Position numbers and translations under genes: made by a program. Below, in pieces: positions 1 through 6,286 of a DNA stretch of 10,613 bases. Below the pieces are notes generated by a model. It made no database searches. It was given only the letters and a program-made list of their open reading frames with translations, and had not been told where the DNA came from. The first letter of the stretch is position 1. Each line of letters starts with the position of its first letter. The stretch comes from Streptomyces sp. NRRL WC-3549 (lineage in GTDB: Bacteria; Actinomycetota; Actinomycetes; Streptomycetales; Streptomycetaceae): positions 13,272 through 23,884 of the forward strand of contig NZ_KL585403.1 of the NCBI RefSeq assembly GCF_000721935.1. The letters run 5' to 3'.

Positions 1-35
1 CCCCGCCGTCCGCGCGACGGCGCGTCCCGGCGGGG
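1..35. terminator. GC-rich hairpin at the left edge, possible terminator
   Basis: An 8-bp inverted repeat, CCCCGCCG at 1-8 and CGGCGGGG at 28-35, encloses a competing inner stem (CCGTC 6-10 / GACGG 16-20). There is no T-tract, which is usual for actinobacterial terminators. It could end transcription of a gene left of the window. It is called only on base pairing and its position between genes. Confidence 0.3.
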
Positions 36-104
36 CGGCCGGGCGGGTTCGGGCAGGGTGTCCTCTGTGCCGGTCCGCCCCGACTGTCCTGGTGAGAAGC
101 GGTC

Positions 105-392
105 ATGTACGCGTACACGGCCACCCGTCCGGCACCGCCCGCCCCGCCGGTCCGCCCGGCCCGGCACGCGCACCGCCCGCTGCCATGGCTGGCCGCGGTC
201 GCCGTGGTCTTCGTCGCCGTCCAACTGGCCCTCGTCGTACCGGGGTCGGGGCCGGCGTGGGACGAGACCGTCTACGTCAGCCAGGTCGGCGGCAACGCGC
301 CGCCGGCCTTCTTCAGCGCACCCCGGGCCCGAGGCACCTCCTACCTGGTCGCCCCGCCCACTCCGGTCAGCGGAGTTCCGCGTACACGATGA
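105..392 (+). pseudogene. Truncated N-terminus of a multi-pass membrane protein (probable GT-C glycosyltransferase-like)
   Basis: This reading frame of 95 codons starts at ATG 105, with only a weak purine-rich stretch (GGTGAGAAG) upstream. It begins with a Pro/Arg-rich cytoplasmic tail (residues 1-26), then one hydrophobic helix (about 27-47), then WDETVYVSQV (52-61) and FFSAPRARGTSYLVAP (69-84). That layout (first helix followed by an extracytoplasmic Asp/Glu motif) is typical of multi-pass GT-C/ArnT-like glycosyltransferases and related Streptomyces membrane proteins, which are normally several hundred residues long. Here the recognisable protein stops at about residue 84 (nt ~357). The last 11 codons look random and run over the 3' end of the opposite-strand sortase gene, ending at 392. 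All the remaining membrane helices are missing. Either a real deletion removed them or the left edge was wrongly joined. The family assignment is from memory of the motif; the truncation is clear from length. Confidence 0.55.
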
Positions 393-999
393 GGTTGTCC
401 ACGGGGTGGCCGGCGGCGTCGAACGCGCCGTCGCAGGTGATCAGGCGGAGGACGCGGTCCCCGGTCGCTCCGTAGACCTTCTCCGTGGGGAAGCCGTCCT
501 TCCTGACGGATTCCTTCGCCGTGACCGTGAAGTGGCTCTCCTCGCCCGCTCCGTCGGACACCGCGATGTCCGCCCCCTCGGCGATCTTGTGCAGGTCGTG
601 GAAGACGGCCTTGCCGAACCGTGTGTCGTTGTGCCCGATGAGCACCGCCGCGCCCGGCTCGCCCGGGACGGCCCCGCCCGCGTACCAGCCCGCCGTCATG
701 CCCTTCTCGGCCGGCGGTACCTCCACCGTGCCGTCCTCGTTGAGCCCGAGCCGCATCAGCGTGCTGTCGATGCCGAGCGAGGGGACCGTGACCCGCGTCG
801 GAGCCGGCGCCTTGAGGGCGTCCGGCGATTCCGGGGACTCCGGGGTTTTCGCAGACCCCGTCGACCGCGTGGAGGCGGTGGTCCCGGAGGACGCCTGGGG
901 CTCGTCCGCAGCACCGCAGCCGGTGAGCGGTACGAGCAGCAGGCCGGCCGCTGCGGCGAACACGGCGATCCGCGACGAGGGGTGCGGTGTGAAGGGCAT
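367..999 (-). CDS. Class F-type sortase with a lipoprotein signal
   Basis: This 210-aa cysteine transpeptidase would act outside the membrane, cleaving a sorting motif and joining the surface protein to the cell wall or another acceptor. The sortase core spans about residues 68-208. Visible landmarks are TVPSLGIDS (71-79), catalytic His123 in LIGHNDTRFG and catalytic Cys189 in LRLITCDG. The N-terminus has a short charged start, a hydrophobic stretch (11-24) and LTGC at 25-28, a good lipobox, so it may be lipid-anchored at Cys28. A Ser/Thr/Pro-rich spacer follows (36-66). The usual catalytic Arg after the Cys is not obvious: the region reads FDAAGHPVDNLIVYAEL, and the only Arg is the final residue. 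The ATG at 999 is chosen because GGAG lies 7 nt upstream and the signal peptide starts at once; an upstream extension lacks coding character. The gene follows the 122-aa surface protein gene in the same direction, 100 nt downstream. Family call is firm; the subclass is less so. Confidence 0.87.
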   Translation of the reverse strand: MPFTPHPSSRIAVFAAAAGLLLVPLTGCGAADEPQASSGTTASTRSTGSAKTPESPESPDALKAPAPTRVTVPSLGIDSTLMRLGLNEDGTVEVPPAEKGMTAGWYAGGAVPGEPGAAVLIGHNDTRFGKAVFHDLHKIAEGADIAVSDGAGEESHFTVTAKESVRKDGFPTEKVYGATGDRVLRLITCDGAFDAAGHPVDNLIVYAELR

Positions 1000-1060
1000 G
1001 GGTACTCCGGTGCGGTGTGCGGACGAGGAGGGGAGGGCCGAGAAGGGGGAGAGACGGCGG

Positions 1061-1090
1061 ATGGCGCCGCCCGTCGTCGGGCGGCGCCAT
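1061..1090 (-). terminator. Perfect 13-bp hairpin between the surface-protein and sortase genes
   Basis: ATGGCGCCGCCCG at 1061-1073 and its exact complement at 1078-1090 are separated by the 4-nt loop TCGT. It begins 10 nt after the stop codon of the 122-aa gene and lies about 60 nt before the sortase start codon. It has no U-tract. It probably terminates or attenuates transcription, which could make sortase expression lower than that of the upstream gene. Confidence 0.75.
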
Positions 1091-1099
1091 CGGGAGGGA

Positions 1100-1468
1100 T
1101 CAGCCGTTGCGCTGAGCGGCGGACCGGCGGCGCAGCACGTAGGTGCCGGCGCCCGCGAGCAGAACCGCGCCGGCGGCCGAACCGTACAGCGCGGTACCAC
1201 CGCTGTCTCCGGCCGGACGCTCACCGGCGTCCACGCCACCGCGCGGCACCGTGCCGGCCGGCACGGACTCTGCCGGAACCGGAGACGGGGCCTCGGTGGC
1301 CTCGCCGCGCTGAGGCGCGGGGGTGGGTGTGGCGGTGGTGGCGTCGCTGACGACGGTGGGCTCCGAGGCGGGCGTGCTGTCGGCGACGGCGGCCGCGGAC
1401 GGAAGCAGTACCGCGCCCAGAGCGGTGGCGGCGAGGACCGCGGTGCGCAGGGTCGGACGAAGGGACAT
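1100..1468 (-). CDS. Small secreted protein with C-terminal membrane anchor, probable sortase partner
   Basis: The 122-aa product has a Sec signal peptide (residues 1-29, hydrophobic core 9-27, likely cleavage after AVA at 27-29). A low-complexity Thr/Pro/Ala/Glu-rich ectodomain follows (30-74), then PRGGVDAG (75-82), a transmembrane stretch (about 93-111) and a basic tail, RRRSAAQRNG. This tripartite C-terminus has the shape of a cell-wall sorting signal, but no LPXTG or LAXTG motif is present. PRGGVDAG takes the expected place before the helix. The ATG at 1468 has GGAG 7 nt upstream. The sortase gene follows in the same direction, which supports a substrate or accessory role; the two-component genes lie upstream on the same strand with a 123-nt gap. 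No enzymatic domain is visible. It could instead be a simple membrane-anchored stalk protein. The sortase link is inferred from context. Confidence 0.8.
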   Translation of the reverse strand: MSLRPTLRTAVLAATALGAVLLPSAAAVADSTPASEPTVVSDATTATPTPAPQRGEATEAPSPVPAESVPAGTVPRGGVDAGERPAGDSGGTALYGSAAGAVLLAGAGTYVLRRRSAAQRNG

Positions 1469-1591
1469 GAAGAACTCCGATTCCAGCCCGGCGTAGGTCG
1501 GGCCGACGCGCGGACGCGCGCCGGTGGCCGGGCAGGCCCCCAGACTGGAGGGGAGTTGTGAGAAACCTGTCAGGTAGCCGTGTTCATCGCA

Positions 1592-3784
1592 TCAAGGCCC
1601 TTCGCCGTCGCCCGTCGCGCCAGGTCCCGCTGCCGGAAGACGCAGGGTGAAGACCGACCCCTCGCCCACCGTGCTCACGACGCCGGTCGTCCCCCCGTGC
1701 GCCTCGACGAGCTTGCGGACGATCGCCAACCCCAGGCCGCTGCCCCCGGTGCGGCGGCTACGGGACTTCTCGGCGCGCCAGAACCGGTCGAAGACGTACG
1801 GCAGATCCTCCGCGCCGATCCCGCTGCCGGTGTCGGCGACCTCCACCACCACCCCGCCGCCCCCGCCCAGCTCGTCCTTGAGGGCCTTCTCCGCCCCGGG
1901 CCCGTCCGGGTACGCGCGCAGGGTCACCCGCCCGCCCGCCGGAGTGTGCCGTACGGCGTTGGACACCAGATTGCCGATCGCCTGCCGCAGCCGCACCGGG
2001 TCGGCGGTGAATGCGGGGACGGGTTCCCGCCCGGCCGGCGCGGCCACCGTCAGACGGACCTTCGCGGCCTCGGCCTGCGCCTGGTGGGCAGCGGCGACGT
2101 GGGCGAGGAGGTCGTCGATCCGTACGGGTTCGGGGTGCAGGCGCAGGGCCCCCGCGTCGGCCGCCGCCAGGTCCTGCAGGTCGTCGATGATGTGCTGCAG
2201 CTGCACCGCCTCCTCCAGCAGCGAGGATATGAACGTCGCGTCCGGCTCGGCGATACCGTCCTGGGCCCCCTCCAGCCAGCCCCGGATGTTGCTCAGCGGG
2301 GTACGCAGTTCGTGCGCGACGTCGCTGACCATCACCTTGCGCTGCTCCTCCAGCCGGGCCCGGTGCTCGGCCATGTCGTTGAACGCGGTGGCCAGCCGGC
2401 CGACCTCGTTGTCCGTGGTGACCAGCACCGGTGCCGAGTCCTGTCCGTCCCGCAGACGCTGGGCCGCCCCGGTGAGCGCGTGCAGGGGGCGCACGAGCCT
2501 GACCCCGGCGAGGACCGAGGCGCCGACGGTGAGGGCGAGGACGAGCGCCGCGACCCCGATGATCTTGGCCGTGTTGGTGGGGGACAGGTCGAAGCCGGGG
2601 ACGGTGCCGCCCCCCGGGTCGCTGATGAACAGCAGCGCGGGTGAGGCGACGTAGGAGCTGAGCTGCTCCTGGCGGGCGATGCCGACGCACGAGGCGATGT
2701 CCCGGTCGTTCTCACTGTCCCGGCCCATGGTGGTGGGGACGGGTACGGGAGTGGCCACGAGCTCCCGGGGAGAGCTGGGCGTGGGTGTGGGCGCGTCGGT
2801 GGCCTCGCCGTACTGCGGTGGGAAATACCCGTTGCCCGAGTCCCAGGACAGGTCGAGATCGAGCTGTACGGCTTCGCGCCCCTGCCGGTCCAGACACGCG
2901 TTGACGAGCTCGTTGAGCGCCGTCAGGGCCTTCGCCTCGGTCCTCGTCGGGGTGTTCAGCGTGTCCGTCGTACACCGGCTGTCCCGCACCCGGTCGGGGT
3001 CGTTGCCCACGACCTGGATCCTGGGGCGCCCGCTCGGGCTCTCCACCAGGTCGGCCGCGATCCCGGTCCGGCCGAGGCACTGGACGGCCTCCTCGGCGGT
3101 GCGCCGGAGCGACGAACGCTCGGCTTCCGGCAGCCGGAACGGACCGACCGCCCGGGGGTCGATCCGGTCGTTCCCCGACTGCGTCACCATGAGGGGGCCC
3201 GAAGGGCCGACCGTGCCGGGCGGCACGGTGGCGGCAGGCGAAGCGGCGTCCTCGTCCGTTGCCGTGTCGGCCGGGTACGCGGCTCCGTCGGACGGTGACG
3301 CGGTCTCGCCGGCCCCGGACCCGTCCGCACCGGTGCTGCCGACCGTGACGGGCGCGGCGCCGACCGAGGTGGAGCCGGCACCGGACGCGGTGGCCGTCAC
3401 GGACAGGGGGTCCACGACCGCCGACGCCTCGGGGGGCAGGGCGGGCGGAGGCGGTGAGGAAGCGGCGGAGTCGGCGAGGATCTGCCGGTTCTGCGTCGTC
3501 AGCGTGACCCGCCGGTCGGAGGCGTCCGCCAGTTCGCGGACGGTGTCCCCGACACCGTCCCAGGTGGCGTGCTCCGCCGCGTAACCGAGCAGGGTGTCGA
3601 GGACCCTGGTGTCCGCGGCGAGGTTGCGGCCCTGCTCCTGCTCGATCGCCCCGGACGTGGTCTGCACCGCCAGCCAGGCGGTCGCCGCGACGGAACAGGA
3701 CGCGACGAGCGCCGACACGGCCAGCAGCCGGCCCAGCAGGCTCTGCCGCCGCCGCCCGCCGCCGTCCTCAGCGCGCCGACGCAC
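1592..3784 (-). CDS. Sensor histidine kinase with large disulfide-type extracytoplasmic domain
   Basis: The 730-aa membrane kinase autophosphorylates on His and passes phosphate to the adjacent response regulator. Domains in order: TM1 (about 17-40); an extracytoplasmic region of about 365 residues (41-406); TM2 (about 407-430); HAMP (431-483); HisKA with SDVAHELRTPLSNI, phospho-acceptor His491; HATPase with N-box GNLVSNAVRHTP (604-615), G1 DTGSGIG (651-657), F-box FDRFWRAE (665-672) and G2 GGSGLGLAIV (680-689). The sensor part has a Pro/Ser/Ala/Thr-rich insert (about 108-198) and a second Pro/Thr linker (330-352). Four cysteines (236, 271, 297, 366) in the folded part could form two disulfides. 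The ligand is unknown. The start is GTG 3784, with AAGAAGG just upstream inside the regulator gene. The genes overlap by 17 nt, so translation is probably coupled. It resembles OmpR/EnvZ-type systems; I cannot tie it to a named Streptomyces pair. Confidence 0.93.
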   Translation of the reverse strand: MRRRAEDGGGRRRQSLLGRLLAVSALVASCSVAATAWLAVQTTSGAIEQEQGRNLAADTRVLDTLLGYAAEHATWDGVGDTVRELADASDRRVTLTTQNRQILADSAASSPPPPALPPEASAVVDPLSVTATASGAGSTSVGAAPVTVGSTGADGSGAGETASPSDGAAYPADTATDEDAASPAATVPPGTVGPSGPLMVTQSGNDRIDPRAVGPFRLPEAERSSLRRTAEEAVQCLGRTGIAADLVESPSGRPRIQVVGNDPDRVRDSRCTTDTLNTPTRTEAKALTALNELVNACLDRQGREAVQLDLDLSWDSGNGYFPPQYGEATDAPTPTPSSPRELVATPVPVPTTMGRDSENDRDIASCVGIARQEQLSSYVASPALLFISDPGGGTVPGFDLSPTNTAKIIGVAALVLALTVGASVLAGVRLVRPLHALTGAAQRLRDGQDSAPVLVTTDNEVGRLATAFNDMAEHRARLEEQRKVMVSDVAHELRTPLSNIRGWLEGAQDGIAEPDATFISSLLEEAVQLQHIIDDLQDLAAADAGALRLHPEPVRIDDLLAHVAAAHQAQAEAAKVRLTVAAPAGREPVPAFTADPVRLRQAIGNLVSNAVRHTPAGGRVTLRAYPDGPGAEKALKDELGGGGGVVVEVADTGSGIGAEDLPYVFDRFWRAEKSRSRRTGGSGLGLAIVRKLVEAHGGTTGVVSTVGEGSVFTLRLPAAGPGATGDGEGP

Positions 3785-4490
3785 GCGCGGCCTTCTTCGC
3801 CGGGTCCACGAGCTTGTAACCGACCCCGAAGACGGTGAGCAGCCGGGCCGGGCGCCGGGGCGCGTGCTCGATCTTCTTGCGGAGGTTCATGATGTGCACG
3901 TCGACCGTCCGGCTGCTGATGTAGCGGTCGAACCCGTGGAGCTCCGCGAGGAGTTGCTCGCGGGTGAAGACGCGTCCGGGCTCGGCCGCCATGGCCGACA
4001 GGAGCCGGAACTCGCCGGGTGTGCAGGTGATCCGTACACCGTCCACCGCCACCTCGTGCCGCCGCGGGTCGACGGTGAGCGTCCCCACCCGTACGACGGG
4101 GTCGTCCCCGTGGTCCGCGTCCCGCCGGGTACGGCGCAGGAGGGTGCGTACCCGCGCCATGAGCTCCCGGGGGCTGTACGGCTTGGTCATGTAGTCGTCG
4201 GCGCCCAGGTCGAGTCCGAGCAGCAGGTCGTCCTCCGTCGACCGCGCGGTCAGCATGAGGACCGCCAACTCGCGCTTCTCCGCCCGCAGAACACGGACCA
4301 CGTCCAGCCCGTCGGCCCGAGGCATCATCACGTCGAGGACGAGCAGGTCGGGCGCCCCGTGCCGGGCCTGCTCCAGCGCGGCGAGGCCGTCCGCCACCAC
4401 GGTGACGGAGTGCCCCTCCCGTTCGAGGTAGCGGCGGACCAGCTCGGCCTGCTTCGCGTCGTCTTCCGCGACTATCACGTTTGCGCACAC
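3768..4490 (-). CDS. OmpR/PhoB-family response regulator
   Basis: The 240-aa cytoplasmic DNA-binding regulator is the cognate partner of the overlapping sensor kinase. The receiver domain (about 4-118) has the acidic pocket AEDD (8-11), phospho-acceptor Asp53 in LLVLDVMMP, Thr81 in LMLTARS and Lys103 in MTKPYSP. The C-terminal winged helix (about 136-232) shows TPGEFRLL, FTREQLL, the recognition-helix region SSRTVDVHIMNLRKKIE and the final hairpin VFGVGYKL. The start is taken as GTG 4490, since the receiver domain begins right after it. No Shine-Dalgarno sequence precedes either it or the in-frame GTG at 4478, so it may be translated from a leaderless mRNA. The frame stays open upstream, but only as an antisense shadow of the divergent methyltransferase gene. 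Likely targets include its own operon and the surface-protein/sortase genes downstream (inference). Confidence 0.93.
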   Translation of the reverse strand: MCANVIVAEDDAKQAELVRRYLEREGHSVTVVADGLAALEQARHGAPDLLVLDVMMPRADGLDVVRVLRAEKRELAVLMLTARSTEDDLLLGLDLGADDYMTKPYSPRELMARVRTLLRRTRRDADHGDDPVVRVGTLTVDPRRHEVAVDGVRITCTPGEFRLLSAMAAEPGRVFTREQLLAELHGFDRYISSRTVDVHIMNLRKKIEHAPRRPARLLTVFGVGYKLVDPAKKAARASAR

Positions 4491-4673
4491 GGGGACGATC
4501 GTAGGGGAGCGCGGGAGGCCGGAGTCCCCCGCCCGAACAGGCCCGCGGCGTGCGGGGCTCGCCTCCTTCGGGGTGGCCGCGACGGCAGCCTGGCCGGAAA
4601 GTGTCCGGTGTCGGACTCGCACGACGTGAAAGGTTGTACGAGCTGAACGGCCATCCTGAGGAGTGAGCACCGC
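4491..4673. promoter_or_regulatory. Divergent intergenic control region (response regulator / methyltransferase)
   Basis: These 183 nt must hold the promoters of both divergent genes. On the plus side, GAGGAG at 4658-4663 is a strong ribosome binding site 10 nt before ATG 4674. On the minus side no ribosome binding site is visible. A small 5-bp hairpin (GTCCG-GTGT-CGGAC) lies around 4600-4614. No convincing -10/-35 pair could be assigned by eye. Confidence 0.45.
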
Positions 4674-5537
4674 ATGAGCGGGACCGGCACCGATTCCACG
4701 GCTTCCACGGCATCCGCCGCCTCCGCGGTATCCGCGGCTTTCACCACCGACCGTGTCGACACCACCAGGCCGCACCCGGCCCGGATGTACGACTGGTTCC
4801 TCGGTGGAAAGGACAACTACCCGGTCGACGAGGAACTGGGCCGACGGCTCCTCCGACTCCAGCCGGAGATCAAGCAGTTCGCCCGCCACAACCGCCGGTT
4901 CATGGAGCGCGCCGTACGCCACCTCGCCGGCCGGGGCATGAGGCAGTTCCTCGACATCGGCTCGGGCATCCCCACCGAACCCAACCTGCACCAGATCGCC
5001 CAGTCCACCGCCCCCGACGCGCGCATCGTGTACGTCGACAACGACCCGATCGTGCTGGCCCACTCCGGAGCCCTGCTGCGGAGCACCCCGGAAGGCGTGA
5101 CGCGGTACATCGACGCCGACGTACGAGAGCCGGACAGGCTCCTCGAACTGGCCGCCGAGACCATCGACTTCACCCGGCCGGTCGTACTGTCGCTCGTCGC
5201 CCTGGCCCACTTCGTGCCCGACGGGGACGGGATCCACGACCTCGTGGCCCGTTACGCGGACGAGCTCGCCCCGGGAAGCCACCTCGTCCTGTCCCAGGCC
5301 ACCGGCGATTTCGACCCCGAGGCCGTGGCCGAAGGGGTGGCGGCCTACGCGGCACGCGGGGCCACCTTCGTGCCCCGCACACATGCCGAGGTCAGCCGCT
5401 TCTTCGACGGCCTGGAACTGCTCGAACCGGGGGTGGTCCCGCTGGACGAGTGGCGCCCGGAACTCCACGCGGACACCGGCGAACCCGACGGAACCGGTCC
5501 GGTCCCGATCTACGCGGGCGTCGCCCGGAAGCCCTGA
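4674..5537 (+). CDS. SAM-dependent methyltransferase, Methyltransf_19 (DUF574) family
   Basis: The 287-aa soluble protein belongs to an actinobacterial family of Rossmann-fold methyltransferases that is expanded in Streptomyces and whose substrates are mostly unknown. After a low-complexity Ser/Thr/Ala N-terminus (1-25) come the family signatures: RPHPARMYDWFLGGKDNY (32-49), FARHNRRFM (69-77), SAM-binding motif I FLDIGSGIPTEPN (92-104), the acidic strand IVYVDNDPIVLAHS (118-131), IDADVREP (146-153), and PVVLSLVALAHFVPD (169-183). The C-terminus reads GPVPIYAGVARKP, usual for the family. Length is normal and all motifs are intact. ATG 4674 is preceded by GAGGAG. It stands alone on the plus strand, divergent from the two-component genes. 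Some relatives lie next to DUF397/XRE regulators, but none is seen here, so no pathway can be assigned. Confidence 0.93.
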   Translation: MSGTGTDSTASTASAASAVSAAFTTDRVDTTRPHPARMYDWFLGGKDNYPVDEELGRRLLRLQPEIKQFARHNRRFMERAVRHLAGRGMRQFLDIGSGIPTEPNLHQIAQSTAPDARIVYVDNDPIVLAHSGALLRSTPEGVTRYIDADVREPDRLLELAAETIDFTRPVVLSLVALAHFVPDGDGIHDLVARYADELAPGSHLVLSQATGDFDPEAVAEGVAAYAARGATFVPRTHAEVSRFFDGLELLEPGVVPLDEWRPELHADTGEPDGTGPVPIYAGVARKP

Positions 5538-5565
5538 TCCGGCCGCCCGCGTTCCCGGCACACCC

Positions 5566-5607
5566 TGGGGGACGCCTGACGGGGACCGGAATCGGCCATG
5601 TCCCCCA
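5566..5607 (+). terminator. Weak candidate terminator after the methyltransferase gene
   Basis: An 8-bp inverted repeat, TGGGGGAC at 5566-5573 and GTCCCCCA at 5600-5607, encloses a 26-nt loop. It begins 28 nt after the methyltransferase stop codon. The loop is long and there is no T-tract, so the call rests mostly on position. Confidence 0.35.
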
Positions 5608-5730
5608 CAGGTGAGACCTCAGCCCGTCGGGTCGTCACCTGGACCGCTGAGGCGCAAGGCGGGCGCGCGGGCCGGGGCGCGGGCGCGCCGAGGTGAAGGG
5701 GACCGGCTCCACGGGAATGAGCCTCTCCGT

Positions 5731-5850
5731 GCCGCCGTGCCGCCGTGCCGCCGTGCCGCGGTGCCGCGGTGCCGCCGTGCCGCCGTGCCGGCGTGCCGCG
5801 GTGCCGCTGTGCCGCCGTGCCGCCGTGCCGCCGTGCCGGCGTGCCGCCGG
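5731..5850. repeat. 8-bp tandem repeat (GCCGCCGT)n, about 15 units
   Basis: Fourteen consecutive 8-bp units and a degenerate fifteenth follow GCCGCCGT without a break. Variants are GCCGCGGT (units 4, 5, 9), GCCGGCGT (8, 14) and GCCGCTGT (10), and the last unit ends GCCGCCGG. All substitutions are at unit positions 5 or 6 apart from the final base. There are no spacers. Because 8 is not a multiple of 3, every frame on a strand encodes the same 8-residue cycle in different rotations; on the minus strand this is RRHGGTAA. It is probably a slippage-prone non-coding minisatellite and a site where copy number could vary between strains or be misassembled. Confidence 0.9.
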
Positions 5851-6286
5851 AGGTGCCGAGTACGCCGTTCCCGGCCCGGGTGCCGGTGGGGCCGGGGAGC
5901 TCCAGACCGGTGCGTCCGGTGCGTCCGGTGCGGCCGTGGCGCACGCCCTGGTCTGCCGAAACTCGTTGAGGATCTGCTGTGCCTCACTCCTCGGCAGCAC
6001 CGGTCCGGGGCGGTTCGGTACGTACCTGTTGGCGAGGGAGCCCGCGCGACCACCCTGCCGCTGTCTGCCGGACGGGCTTCTGGGCAAGCGTGGTCCCGGC
6101 CGGCCAGCCGCACATCGTGCCCTCCGGCTGGACGAGAGACAGGGTCCGGGAGGGCTCGGCCCCGTCCGCCAGCGCCAGGGGCCGGCCCCGCAGCCGGTCT
6201 CGGCCTTCAGCGAGGGGCCTGCCGAACACCCTTCGGGCGGCCGGCACGCGCAGGGTGCACGGGCCACCTGTGCGGTCCGGTCCGAC

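Larger units (their letters stand above)
5538..6286. other. 749-nt stretch without a confident gene; contains repeats and a possible decayed minus-strand ORF
   Basis: The region lies downstream of the methyltransferase gene (from the left) and of the GPP34 gene (from the right). It holds the candidate terminator, the 8-bp tandem array and, just after it, three copies of a 9-bp unit CCGGTGCGT (5907-5933, last copy CCGGTGCGG). Several long open frames cross it, but they come from the absence of stops in repetitive GC-rich DNA. On the minus strand, coding-like third-position GC is seen in one frame over about 6247-6060 (possible GTG start at 6247, including QPEGTMCGWPAG) and in another over about 6050-5950 (including GPVLPRSEAQQILNEFRQ). 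This would fit a small frameshifted or decayed gene. I do not recognise either peptide. Confidence 0.4.

Noticed and set aside
58..1561. Long plus-strand Arg-rich frames over the sortase and surface-protein genes
   Set aside because: They are shadows of well-supported minus-strand genes and have the Arg/Pro/Gly-rich composition typical of wrong frames in high-GC DNA.
4491..5561. N-terminal extension of the response regulator through 4491-5561
   Set aside because: The extension is the antisense of the intact methyltransferase gene; the receiver domain starts right at 4490.
5731..5850. CRISPR array
   Set aside because: Units are 8 bp, directly adjacent and without spacers; no cas gene is nearby.
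5619..6113. Minus-strand RRHGGTAA-repeat proteins crossing the tandem array
   Set aside because: The array is open in every frame because of its composition. The long frames on both strands are mutually exclusive, lack ribosome binding sites and show no domain.
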